Below are positions 25,696 to 34,322 of a stretch of 64,000 bases of DNA, piece by piece. Location of the stretch: NCBI RefSeq assembly GCF_000621565.1, contig NZ_JHXZ01000017.1, positions 49,476 through 113,475 on the forward strand, read 5' to 3'. Numbering within the stretch: the first letter of the stretch is position 1; each line of letters opens with the position of its first letter. This DNA is from Butyrivibrio sp. LB2008. Its GTDB lineage: Bacteria; Bacillota; Clostridia; Lachnospirales; Lachnospiraceae. The translations under genes were made by a program, and so were the position numbers. The notes under the pieces are model-generated. The model was given only the letters and a program-made list of their open reading frames with translations, did no database searches and was not told the origin of the DNA.

Positions 25696-27144
25696 TTACT
25701 TTTTCGATCTGAACTTTAGCTCTATATAATTCCCGGTTTCTCCCATTACTCCCGAATATTTATCTTGCATAAGCTCAAATCCGGCTTCTGTTTCAATATT
25801 TTTTATTGTATATTCAGCTCCGCAAGGAACACCTTCGAAAAAGTCCGCGGCATTTTCAGCAACAGGCTCTCCATCGACATAAACGCTAAACTTCGCTACT
25901 TTACTTGTATTTTTCAAGCTTTCGTCATTCAATATGCCATTTACGTCAAGCATTGGATAAAAATAGCGATACACAGTCGCACCCTTTTCATCAACGGGAA
26001 CTTCATTTGAAGAAGCCACATACACATATCCGCCGCTGTAAGCGCCTTTGGAATTATCATTTCCCCAAAGTTCTCCGCTTACAACATCACCTTTTTCAAA
26101 GAGCACTGTTCTTTTCAAAACCGGATATTCCTTCTTACTTTTTCCGTCAAACAGGTATTTATCGACTTCAGCGGTAATATTTTTTATCTTATTACCTGCT
26201 GCATCTATAGCCCAGTCTTCACAGGTAACCTTGCAGTTTCCTTCTCTGGTTGTAAAACGTGCCACCGCCACTCCTCTTGAGTCGGACATCTTTCCGGCAA
26301 TTTCTTTGGTGCTGTCATACTCAAATAGCGGATTTACATTTTTTAAAACAACCTTATATTCAGATCCGTACGGTATGGCACCGCAAAAATCATAAGCTCC
26401 CTCATCGATCAGCTCTCCGTCCACATACAGATCAAAAAATGCAATATCCGTATTATTTGTCGCATTTTCGCCATCCACAGCATAGTTCACATCAAGGATT
26501 GGATTAAAAAACCTGTAAAGTCTCACTCCGTCTTCTTTTACAGTAACATCCTTTGATGCTCCGACAAACATATATTTATCCGAGTATGCTTTATAATCCG
26601 TGTCTTCGCCCCATTTCGATGCACTTACTACAGTTCCGGCTTTGACCTGTATAGTTCTTTTCTGAACAGTATACTCTTTTGAACTGCCGCCTTCTTCAAG
26701 AAAACTGTCAACTTCATCCGTTATATCACGGATCAGATTTCCGTCCTTATCAACTATCCAGTCCTGGCAAGTAACATCGAGGTTTGTTGACCAATTTGCC
26801 GTATAGCTCAGATTTCCAAGCATTCCGTTTCCGACAGAAATATCCGTCTGAGGCTCACCTCCGTTAGAACCTGTCCATCCCGTAAATCTATAGCCCGAGC
26901 GCTTGGGTATCCCAAGATCTAACTTACCCGCATTTACCGTATATATTTTTGTCACGGGCGCCGAACCGTCGCCAAGATCAAGCGTGATCCTGTATGGCCT
27001 GAACAGAATACATCCCGCTCCTCCGACAATAGTCATGCCGATCACAAGCATAAGTCCATAAAACAAAAACCGCCCAAACGTTTTATTACCCACTTTATTA
27101 GCCGTTTTCTTTCTCTTTCTTTTCATCATTATTCTCTTTCTCAT
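25696..27144 (-). CDS. Membrane-anchored surface protein with InlB-type and duplicated domains
   Basis: 482 residues. After a very basic N terminus, a single membrane span (about 24-46, FLFYGLMLVIGMTIVGGAGCI) anchors it. Next comes an InlB B-repeat-like domain (about 52-117; YRFTGWTGSNGGEPQ, with the typical GY-F-GW and YTANW). The rest is two tandem domains of about 170 residues, each starting VTCQDWIVDKDGN / VTCEDWAIDAAGN and running through GTVVSASKWGED / GDVVSGELWGND to YRFFNPILDVN / YRYFYPMLDVN. The start overlaps the upstream membrane protein by 47 bp; internal ATGs at 27129 and 27126 are alternatives. It closes the polysaccharide operon; a cell-surface role is inferred. Confidence 0.7.
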   Translation of the reverse strand: MRKRIMMKRKRKKTANKVGNKTFGRFLFYGLMLVIGMTIVGGAGCILFRPYRITLDLGDGSAPVTKIYTVNAGKLDLGIPKRSGYRFTGWTGSNGGEPQTDISVGNGMLGNLSYTANWSTNLDVTCQDWIVDKDGNLIRDITDEVDSFLEEGGSSKEYTVQKRTIQVKAGTVVSASKWGEDTDYKAYSDKYMFVGASKDVTVKEDGVRLYRFFNPILDVNYAVDGENATNNTDIAFFDLYVDGELIDEGAYDFCGAIPYGSEYKVVLKNVNPLFEYDSTKEIAGKMSDSRGVAVARFTTREGNCKVTCEDWAIDAAGNKIKNITAEVDKYLFDGKSKKEYPVLKRTVLFEKGDVVSGELWGNDNSKGAYSGGYVYVASSNEVPVDEKGATVYRYFYPMLDVNGILNDESLKNTSKVAKFSVYVDGEPVAENAADFFEGVPCGAEYTIKNIETEAGFELMQDKYSGVMGETGNYIELKFRSKK

Positions 27145-28792
27145 CCATAGTTATCGTCTGCCGATCTCTTTGCCGGACCGCCGACTGTACAAGGCAGCTG
27201 TCGCCGCCCTCGGCGCCCGCAGGAACAAAAGCCCTATATAATGCAAAAGCTACCAAAACAAGTAATACCGATGAAAATATTGTTATAAAAAGAATCTCTA
27301 TTTTTGAAACCGCATCAAAGTCATTCCCGGAATCCGTCGTCTCATCCGCCGAAACGAAATAATCCTTCCAGACCGCCTTAAGCGCAAATCCCACAAATAT
27401 CAGAAATGAAGGTGTTGACACAGAAGTAAACGGATAAAAGAAACTCTGTACTATAAAAAGAAGAGTTATCATGATATATCCCTTCTCCTCTTCTGTTGTC
27501 CCGTGTTTCTTCCAGGCTTTATAAAGTATATTCAGAATAAACACAGAAAAGATAAGAAGTACAACACTTCCTACAATCCCGTATACTTCCAGTACGTGCC
27601 ACAATTCACCGTATGAACTACTGACAGAATCCCATAAAGCTCCGGAAAATCCCGATAAAACTTCTCCTCCGAATCCTCCCAAAAGGGTATCCGCCCTGCT
27701 TCCAAAAACAAAGCAAAGGCTTATCAGAACAATAATTATAAGAACTGCCTGCTTAAATAACGTGGAAAATTTCACCATAACAATGCGATTTTCCTCATGA
27801 TCTTTAGGAATACGATCCCAGTATCCGGCAATAATATAACCTGCCACCGCAATGAACAGATCGATGCAGATACTGTATTTAAGGTTAAAAGATCTGTTGA
27901 TCCCGATTGTCCCAAAACGTGCAAGTACAGGAACATTGGATGCGCAAAAAGCAAATACGAATAAAAGGATCAGATTCTTTTTAACAAAGCTCACTGTAGC
28001 CTTTCTTACGAACTGAAGACACATCAGATAAATAAGCATCATCATAAATGCCACAGTATCTCCGTACAGGAAAAGAACGCACAATCCTATCGCTTCAAGT
28101 ACAAGATAAATAATCTGTTTTTTCCTATCGTCTTCAACAACATATAAAAAAGCACAAACAGCACTGCTCAGCAAAAATGCAGGTACCAGCCTGTAACCTT
28201 CATCCAGAAATTCTTCAATACCAAGAAACGTCGCTTTCGCCGTAAAGATATATCTGAATATACTCAAATATACGATGATGTATGATGAAACAAATATATT
28301 CATATAATATTTTTTGCTGTTTTGAATAAAGCCAACGCAAAACGGCAAAAGAAACATCCCGACATAATAATATGTATGCGAAACCTCAGTATTTAATGTT
28401 ATTGTCTGTACGCAAAAACATATAAGTATACTGACAAAAAATCCCAATATGAAAAGTTCTTTTTTTCCAAAACGGATTTTTTTTCGAAGCATACTTTTCA
28501 TGCAATGCAAAAACATAATAAGAATAACTATGCCAAAAAGAATATCTCTCATGGATATTCCCATAACACCGGTACTCTCATAAACATATAATGGGAATAA
28601 AAAGAGAAGAACCCTTATCATGTAATCAACAAGATAATCGGAGCCTTTATCAGGCTCCGGATTGATCTTTTCATATATCCTGCTCACAAAATCCTTACAA
28701 GAAGCATTTTCCCCACTTATATATTTCGAAAAATAACCCTTTTTCATCTTATCTCGTTTCATAGCTAAAGATACAGCACTACAACGTATCAC
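27098..28792 (-). CDS. Polytopic membrane protein, O-antigen ligase/polymerase-like
   Basis: 564 residues, about 12-13 membrane spans. The pattern of spans, a long extracytoplasmic loop about 395-420 (GGFGGEVLSGFSGALWDSVSSSYGELWHVLEVYG) and position between glycosyltransferase genes suggest a Wzy/ligase-like role. The sequence is divergent and no catalytic motif is certain. The N-terminal 15 residues up to MKKGYFSKY may not be translated; ATG at 28747 is preceded by GAGATAAG. The gene ends inside the start of the surface-protein gene. Confidence 0.6.
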   Translation of the reverse strand: MIRCSAVSLAMKRDKMKKGYFSKYISGENASCKDFVSRIYEKINPEPDKGSDYLVDYMIRVLLFLFPLYVYESTGVMGISMRDILFGIVILIMFLHCMKSMLRKKIRFGKKELFILGFFVSILICFCVQTITLNTEVSHTYYYVGMFLLPFCVGFIQNSKKYYMNIFVSSYIIVYLSIFRYIFTAKATFLGIEEFLDEGYRLVPAFLLSSAVCAFLYVVEDDRKKQIIYLVLEAIGLCVLFLYGDTVAFMMMLIYLMCLQFVRKATVSFVKKNLILLFVFAFCASNVPVLARFGTIGINRSFNLKYSICIDLFIAVAGYIIAGYWDRIPKDHEENRIVMVKFSTLFKQAVLIIIVLISLCFVFGSRADTLLGGFGGEVLSGFSGALWDSVSSSYGELWHVLEVYGIVGSVVLLIFSVFILNILYKAWKKHGTTEEEKGYIMITLLFIVQSFFYPFTSVSTPSFLIFVGFALKAVWKDYFVSADETTDSGNDFDAVSKIEILFITIFSSVLLVLVAFALYRAFVPAGAEGGDSCLVQSAVRQRDRQTITMDEKENNDEKKEKENG

Positions 28793-28799
28793 TATCCCT

Positions 28800-29300
28800 T
28801 TACTTTATTTTTTCAGAAGCATTTCTTCTGATACTGTTCATCACTATAAATACTATTACCGCCACGATCATGACCGCTATGACAGTTCTCCAGATCCTGC
28901 CGTTTCTTATGGCCTTCATCTGCGCAATATAGGATTCTATCCAGGATTTATCCGTTTGAGCAGTCTTCTCCAGTTCTTTCGCGGCGTCTTCATTTTCAAG
29001 ACTTCCCACAGCAGAAGCGTCTTCTTTCTTTATGTACAGATCGCTTCCCTGATATAAAATATGCAACCATTCCGAATCTTCATTAGCAATCAGTATTATC
29101 TCGCCCGCTTTAATATCTACCTTTCCCGCTGAAACATCCATTGAATCGTATGCAACTATATCTTCTGTTACCGACTGTAAACTTCCCGTCACCTGATCAG
29201 ATGCATTTATGTTGAGGCAAAAACAGCACAAAGTACCCAAAAACAGTACTATTCCCACAGCAATTCTAATTTTCCCCATTTTATTTAAATATGATGACAT
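28800..29300 (-). CDS. Small bitopic extracytoplasmic protein with SH3-like domain
   Basis: 166 residues. A signal-peptide-like span (about 11-33) is followed by an extracytoplasmic domain with short strands (AGKVDIKAGEIILIANEDSEWLHILYQGSDLYIKKEDAS) that read like a bacterial SH3 domain, then a linker and a C-terminal membrane span (about 137-157, TVIAVMIVAVIVFIVM) with a basic tail. No known family is certain. It lies 7 bp before the polymerase-like gene and 18 bp after a glycosyltransferase gene, which makes a partner role in surface-glycan export or assembly plausible. Confidence 0.6.
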   Translation of the reverse strand: MSSYLNKMGKIRIAVGIVLFLGTLCCFCLNINASDQVTGSLQSVTEDIVAYDSMDVSAGKVDIKAGEIILIANEDSEWLHILYQGSDLYIKKEDASAVGSLENEDAAKELEKTAQTDKSWIESYIAQMKAIRNGRIWRTVIAVMIVAVIVFIVMNSIRRNASEKIK

Positions 29301-29318
29301 TTTTAGCTCCTAAAAGAT

Positions 29319-30287
29319 TTATATCTCAAATTGATTTTCTGCAGTTCTTCTCATGTATTCCATACTCTTTACATGGAACTGCACATCCTGCAAAATACGC
29401 CTGTTTGCAGCAAGTGTATCAGCCATAACACCTATTACAAAAATCAAAAAACCGATTATTATGAGCGTGCATCCAAGTATAAGAGACTGAACATGTCCGC
29501 CGCTTGTTCCGTGAGCCATGAACCAAAGGAATCTTACACCTATAGCCATTCCTACTGTCAAAAACGGCAGGCACAACAATGAAAACGCCTTGAGAGGTTT
29601 ATATAATACATATGCTCTGAGTATGGTTATCATTGATTTTTTTACATATCCCCAAATGCTCTTAAACAATCTTGACGGTCTAAGTTCGGCATTTGTTCTG
29701 ATCGGAACACTCGTCATGGGGATCTTTTCTCTTCCGGCCTGAACAATGGTCTCCAAGGTATATGTATAATCATTTACTACATTGAGCTTCATTGCAGCTT
29801 CTCTTGAAAAAGCTCTGAAACCGCTCGGTGCGTCGGGAATTGTGGTACTCGATGCCTTTCTTACGATCCAGCTTCCAAAATGCTGAAGCTTTTTCTTCAC
29901 AAAAGAAAAATGCTCGGTATCATCAATAGGTCTTGCTCCGATAACGATATCCGCTTCACCGTCAAGTATCGGGCGTACAATCTTCTCGATATCCTCTCCT
30001 TTGTACTGATCGTCTGCATCAGTATTTACAATAATATCCGCGCCACTTCTAAGACATCCGTCCAGTCCCGCAATAAAGCCTTTAGCAAGCCCCTGATTCT
30101 GTTTAAAGCTTACTATGTTCTGGACACCCCATTTTCTGGCAACATCTACTGTATTATCTTTACTTCCGTCATTGATGATAAGATACTCAATCTCATCAAT
30201 TCCATCTATGTGTTTTGGCAGGTCGTTAAGCGCAACTTCAAGCGTTTCTGCCTCGTTGTAACATGGTATCTGAATAATAAGCTTCAT
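29319..30287 (-). CDS. Family 2 glycosyltransferase, polyprenyl-phosphate type
   Basis: 322 residues. The GT-A domain (1-225) begins LIIQIPCYNEAETLEVAL and carries NDGSKDNTVDVARKWG and the DXD-type metal site NTDADDQY. Two C-terminal membrane spans (about 235-258 and 268-292) place it with DPM1/GtrB-like enzymes that move a sugar from a nucleotide donor onto undecaprenyl phosphate at the inner membrane face. Its start codon overlaps the stop of the upstream GT39-like gene. Together they could form a lipid-linked sugar donor and its membrane glycosyltransferase. Confidence 0.85.
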   Translation of the reverse strand: MKLIIQIPCYNEAETLEVALNDLPKHIDGIDEIEYLIINDGSKDNTVDVARKWGVQNIVSFKQNQGLAKGFIAGLDGCLRSGADIIVNTDADDQYKGEDIEKIVRPILDGEADIVIGARPIDDTEHFSFVKKKLQHFGSWIVRKASSTTIPDAPSGFRAFSREAAMKLNVVNDYTYTLETIVQAGREKIPMTSVPIRTNAELRPSRLFKSIWGYVKKSMITILRAYVLYKPLKAFSLLCLPFLTVGMAIGVRFLWFMAHGTSGGHVQSLILGCTLIIIGFLIFVIGVMADTLAANRRILQDVQFHVKSMEYMRRTAENQFEI

Positions 30288-32044
30288 TAATTTTCTCTCC
30301 CAACTTTGTTGTAATATAGCTCAAAATGTCCCGATTCCCATGAACTGTCATATTCTTTAGAAAGCTCTGCATTCAGATCACTTTCATAATCAACCAAAAC
30401 AAGATCATCGTCCTTAAGTTTCGACAACTCTCCGCGTATACCTGCATAGATCACACCGATATGTTCATCACGAAGTCTGAACTGAACCGTGTCGATATAC
30501 TCAAGTCCTCCTTCATATACTAAAATTACGTCCCCACTATGTCCTTCTTTACGCAAACTCGCAATTTCATCAGCCACCTGTATGTCGCCATATATATATG
30601 ATTGTCCGATATAAATGAAATGATCACATGCACTATAAGACAGTCCTATAAGAAACAGATGTATAAAAAACAAAATATAAAAATTTCTACTCTTTTGATA
30701 AAACAATGCGATACCTATCAGCGTAAACATGATAAGTAGTGCAAAAACGGTACTGATAACAATCGTCCGTACAGGTCTTACATTTTTTTCATCCATAAAA
30801 TAGCTCATGCCTACCATAAGCATCCCGTGCGGATCTCTCATTCCCACTTTATTCCTCAAAACCACAATACAGGAAATCGCAGCAGATACGATCATCACAG
30901 ATACAACACTTGCGATCTTCCCGATATCTACGCGGCAATGTAAAATCTCATTCATCCCGATCACTGTAAGCAGCGGAATAACATAATCAATATATCTTCC
31001 GTTAAGAAACAGATCGAATCTGTCCTCCACAACATCTGCGCTGTGAATAAGATAAATGCACATCACCAAAAACTGAAAAAGAGATGCCAGCAAAACAAAT
31101 AATGCTTTAATGTCCTTGTTTATCACACGTTTAACAAGAACATAGATACCAATGTAAGCAAGTCCAAAGCTTGCGCACCCAAGATATAATATTTTTCCCG
31201 ACATGGCGGCAAAAAATCTGCCTATTCCTGCGAGCGTAAAAAGCTCTGCAAATTTGGACATTTGTCCGGAATAATCATTTGTCGCCGTACTATTCTCGGC
31301 GCCTCCCAAGTACAATGCTCCGATCATGTATTTTTTTATAAAAAGACATACGATCAAGCCGGCCAGAATAATTAAAACAGGTAATGCTGCCGACAAAAAA
31401 TCTTTATCCGATCCTTGTCTTTTTTTTCTTAAAACACAACCTATCAGCAAAGTGCAGATAACCGCGATCGGAATCCCAACTGCTCTCATATGCACGGAAT
31501 ATATATATACCGTTGCAATTGCCAACAACGTCCCCACATAAGCAGAAGTATTATCCAAATAAAACATCATGAGAAAAACTACAAGCGTATACATAAAGAA
31601 CAGTAACGCTTCGGACATAGTCATCTGTACATAAAACACCCACGAAGGATATAGCACCGCAATCCCGCTAAGGATCGCTCCTGTTAACCTGTCGGTATTT
31701 TCAAATAACCTATCCGCTATTTTTGTAAAGATAAAAAAAGATGAAACCTGCAACAGCAGATTAACGACTACTGCAGCCCTATATGCAAGCACGGAATCGG
31801 AAAAAATTTTCATTACAGGCATAAGTATCAAAGAATAGCCAAATGAATAAAATGAACCAATGGATGTAATCTCACTGAAATCATATCCCAAAGCCTTTGC
31901 CGCACCGGCCCAATAGCCAAATTCATCAGGGAACAACGAAAAACTGTATATTCCCTGAATACCACACATACACAGACATACAAGAGAAAATAAAACTAAT
32001 GCAACTACCGATATGTAGTTAAACCCACTCTCTTTTCTATCCAT
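30287..32044 (-). CDS. Polytopic GT39-like membrane glycosyltransferase
   Basis: 585 residues, about 12 membrane spans and a soluble C-terminal tail (about 500-585). The first extracytoplasmic loop, with SLFPDEFGYWAGAAKALGYDFSEITSIGSFYSFGYSL, has the acidic residue after an early span seen in GT-C (PMT/GT39-like) enzymes. It is a paralogue of the membrane protein at 34319-36055, which shares the loop pattern AGYDWS...YYGFGFS. The acceptor is unknown. Gene coupling with the GtrB-like enzyme suggests that polyprenyl-phosphate sugar is the donor. Confidence 0.65.
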   Translation of the reverse strand: MDRKESGFNYISVVALVLFSLVCLCMCGIQGIYSFSLFPDEFGYWAGAAKALGYDFSEITSIGSFYSFGYSLILMPVMKIFSDSVLAYRAAVVVNLLLQVSSFFIFTKIADRLFENTDRLTGAILSGIAVLYPSWVFYVQMTMSEALLFFMYTLVVFLMMFYLDNTSAYVGTLLAIATVYIYSVHMRAVGIPIAVICTLLIGCVLRKKRQGSDKDFLSAALPVLIILAGLIVCLFIKKYMIGALYLGGAENSTATNDYSGQMSKFAELFTLAGIGRFFAAMSGKILYLGCASFGLAYIGIYVLVKRVINKDIKALFVLLASLFQFLVMCIYLIHSADVVEDRFDLFLNGRYIDYVIPLLTVIGMNEILHCRVDIGKIASVVSVMIVSAAISCIVVLRNKVGMRDPHGMLMVGMSYFMDEKNVRPVRTIVISTVFALLIMFTLIGIALFYQKSRNFYILFFIHLFLIGLSYSACDHFIYIGQSYIYGDIQVADEIASLRKEGHSGDVILVYEGGLEYIDTVQFRLRDEHIGVIYAGIRGELSKLKDDDLVLVDYESDLNAELSKEYDSSWESGHFELYYNKVGREN

Positions 32045-32057
32045 GACCCCTCACCAT

Positions 32058-32091
32058 AAAAAAAGAGGGAATGGCCCTATAAGTCATTCCC
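32058..32091 (-). terminator. Intrinsic terminator after the secreted-protein gene
   Basis: On the minus strand, arms GGGAATGAC and GCCATTCCC (one mismatch) are followed by TTTTTTT, about 45 bp after the stop of the preceding secreted-protein gene and before the next gene in the cluster. It may reduce, not abolish, read-through to the downstream genes. Confidence 0.85.
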
Positions 32092-32135
32092 CCCGCCAAT
32101 ATAAAATTGTATCCCTCTATAAAACCCTCAAATAA

Positions 32136-32768
32136 TTACTTTACGATAAGACCATATCCTGCAAGTCCGCCTGTAATATCAACTGTAGCCATTCCCTTTT
32201 CAACAGTTACAGGAATAAGCTCGATTGCTCCACCTGATACTACTTTAGCAACATAATAATTGAGTTTGGGATCATAATTCTTGATTCCGATTGTTGCAGG
32301 AACAGAAACTTCTCTGGGAAGCTTTGAATACTTTCCTTCTGCAACTTTACCAAGGTCGACATTGATACCGCCAACCAATTTTCCACCTACGATTGAAGCC
32401 GCTGCATCGAAACTCTTATAAACGGCAGGGCTCTTCTTACGTTCTACTGAATAAGCCCTCACAATAGGTGATTCATTTCCTGCAAGGCCTGCTTTCTGCT
32501 TGATCTGAGCAGCAGTTCCTCGCACTGCAATACCTGAAACTGCAGGTGATGCAGTAATTTCAAAAATACCGGGAAGTTCGTTCTGTACTACTGAACCATT
32601 AACTGAGACTTCGCTGGTTGTCTGAACTGAAGCTGCTTCCTGTCTTGTCACTGATGAGTCAGAACGTGTTGAGTCAGCCGAGTCAGTCGCTCCTACAGTA
32701 AGAGGCATAGCAAGCATTGAAGCTGCCATTGTTACTGCAAGAATTCTCTTGAATGTTTTAATACTCAT
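32136..32768 (-). CDS. Secreted protein, unknown function
   Basis: About 210 residues from the ATG at 32768, which is preceded by AAAGGGAGAG. A longer open frame from 32819 has no ribosome site. A typical signal peptide (MSIKTFKRILAVTMAASMLAMPLTVGA) ends near residue 27 and is followed by a Ser/Thr-rich stretch. The mature part (about 65-210) has no cysteine and several short beta-like strands, ending VDITGGLAGYGLIVK. It has its own promoter and a terminator, so it is a separate unit inside the polysaccharide cluster. It is not recognised; the clean signal peptide and strong expression signals suggest an abundant exported protein. Confidence 0.75.
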   Translation of the reverse strand: MSIKTFKRILAVTMAASMLAMPLTVGATDSADSTRSDSSVTRQEAASVQTTSEVSVNGSVVQNELPGIFEITASPAVSGIAVRGTAAQIKQKAGLAGNESPIVRAYSVERKKSPAVYKSFDAAASIVGGKLVGGINVDLGKVAEGKYSKLPREVSVPATIGIKNYDPKLNYYVAKVVSGGAIELIPVTVEKGMATVDITGGLAGYGLIVK

Positions 32769-32826
32769 AACAAATGCTCTCCCTTTCTTTTTTTTAGTAT
32801 CGTTTGATACTTTTTTCACGATAAAA

Positions 32827-32854
32827 ATAATATCATAATTGCATTAATTGTAAA
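32827..32854 (-). promoter_or_regulatory. Promoter of the secreted-protein gene
   Basis: TTTACA (32849-32854), a 16-bp spacer and TATTAT (32827-32832), minus strand. The leader RNA carries AGTATC-AAAC-GATACT (32796-32811), a six-pair hairpin before the ribosome site. Confidence 0.6.
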
Positions 32855-32909
32855 TAGATTTTCCTATATTTCAAACTTTTTTCATATGTAACACAAAAGC
32901 AACAAATGT

Positions 32910-34322
32910 CTAACAGTTTACTCTTTTATCATCAGATGTCAGTAACCTAACATAACAAACGCCATAAATCGCCATAATTCCCACCCCAGAAAACAAAATT
33001 CCGGTAACTACATTTGCCATAAACCGATGAATAAGCGCTGTTGAAACAAAAATAAGTAAAGTACTGATCAAAATCTGAAATAAACTCTTCTGTGAAACCG
33101 ATATATCAATCTTTCTTTTCACATAAATGAACTGAACAAGATTCACCATCATCTCGGAAAATGATGATGCTACAGCCGCTCCGACAGCCCCCCACCTCGG
33201 AATAAGAATACTGTTAAGTACCACATTCGAAATACATGCGATTGCATATGCCGGTATACGCTCTTTTTCCTTACCAATGCATATCATAAGCTGGTAGCAT
33301 AGCAGGTTCCCATAGCTTTGGAAAAAAGCAATCGGGATCAGAAATAACAGGATATACTCTGTCCCTTTAAATGAATCGCCCCACAAAAAGACGATTATGT
33401 CGCCTGCAAAGAAAAACGAAATAATTATCATCGGGAAAACAATCACCGAGATATAGGTAATACCTTTGGATACCAGATGACAAAATTTCTTATAATCTTC
33501 CTTGTACAGCTTATTGAGCCTTGGGAAGAAAACATTTGAAACCGCCGTTGAAACGGTAACGATCATAAAGATAACCCTATGCGCCGTAGAATACAATCCG
33601 ACAGCGGTATCTCCTTTCATCGCTCCCAGCATGGAAATATCAAGCTTACTGTAAAACAGCGACAACCATGTGCTTATCGCAAGCATAAGAAGCGGCATAA
33701 AATGCTTACGCAGTCCCGCCGTGGTAATTCTTACCTTTATGTGCTTCATAAGATTCCACAGATTGCAGATATAATTGAGCACCCCGACAAGTGCTATCCA
33801 CAGAGCATAGATAACATAGTCATTCTCACTTTTTACAGTCAAAAAGATCATTATAAGGACCAGCGTTTTTACTATCACGCCTCTTTTAACTATATATCTG
33901 TAATCTTCAATTCCCTGATAGAACCAGTCCACATTAAAAAAGTTAAAAAGAATCTGAAGTCCAAATACCAGATAAATAGGATTGGTCGCATTTCCTCTAA
34001 GCAGATTTATGATCCCGTAACACAGAAGTGCCGACAAAGTCAGAAAGAAATTGATGGAAAAAAGCTCATTAAAAACGATTGCCACTCCGCTCTTCTTTGA
34101 ATCGCCTTTATTTGCCTTGGAAATCTCACGGATACCATATACATCCATTCCGCTCGATGCGATCATTATAAAGTATGAGGCGTAGTTCTGTGCATATGTC
34201 ACAGTTCCGACTCTTGTAGCCATCAGTACTCTTCCCGCATAAACACTTGCAACTATGGGAAAAAGAATATTAACCAAAGTATAAAAAACATTTAATATAG
34301 AGTTTTTTGTGATAGTACTCAT
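32910..34322 (-). CDS. Oligosaccharide flippase (Wzx-like, MATE/MOP superfamily)
   Basis: 470 residues, 14 predicted spans and the polysaccharide-transporter pattern from the start (NSILNVFYTLVNILFPIVASVYAGRVL) with a later GLYSTAHRV and IPRWGAVGAAVASSFSEMMVNLVQ. Such proteins move lipid-linked oligosaccharide units across the membrane. The first four bases overlap the end of the upstream gene (34319). It completes a Wzx/Wzy-type route with the glycosyltransferases nearby. Confidence 0.88.
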   Translation of the reverse strand: MSTITKNSILNVFYTLVNILFPIVASVYAGRVLMATRVGTVTYAQNYASYFIMIASSGMDVYGIREISKANKGDSKKSGVAIVFNELFSINFFLTLSALLCYGIINLLRGNATNPIYLVFGLQILFNFFNVDWFYQGIEDYRYIVKRGVIVKTLVLIMIFLTVKSENDYVIYALWIALVGVLNYICNLWNLMKHIKVRITTAGLRKHFMPLLMLAISTWLSLFYSKLDISMLGAMKGDTAVGLYSTAHRVIFMIVTVSTAVSNVFFPRLNKLYKEDYKKFCHLVSKGITYISVIVFPMIIISFFFAGDIIVFLWGDSFKGTEYILLFLIPIAFFQSYGNLLCYQLMICIGKEKERIPAYAIACISNVVLNSILIPRWGAVGAAVASSFSEMMVNLVQFIYVKRKIDISVSQKSLFQILISTLLIFVSTALIHRFMANVVTGILFSGVGIMAIYGVCYVRLLTSDDKRVNC

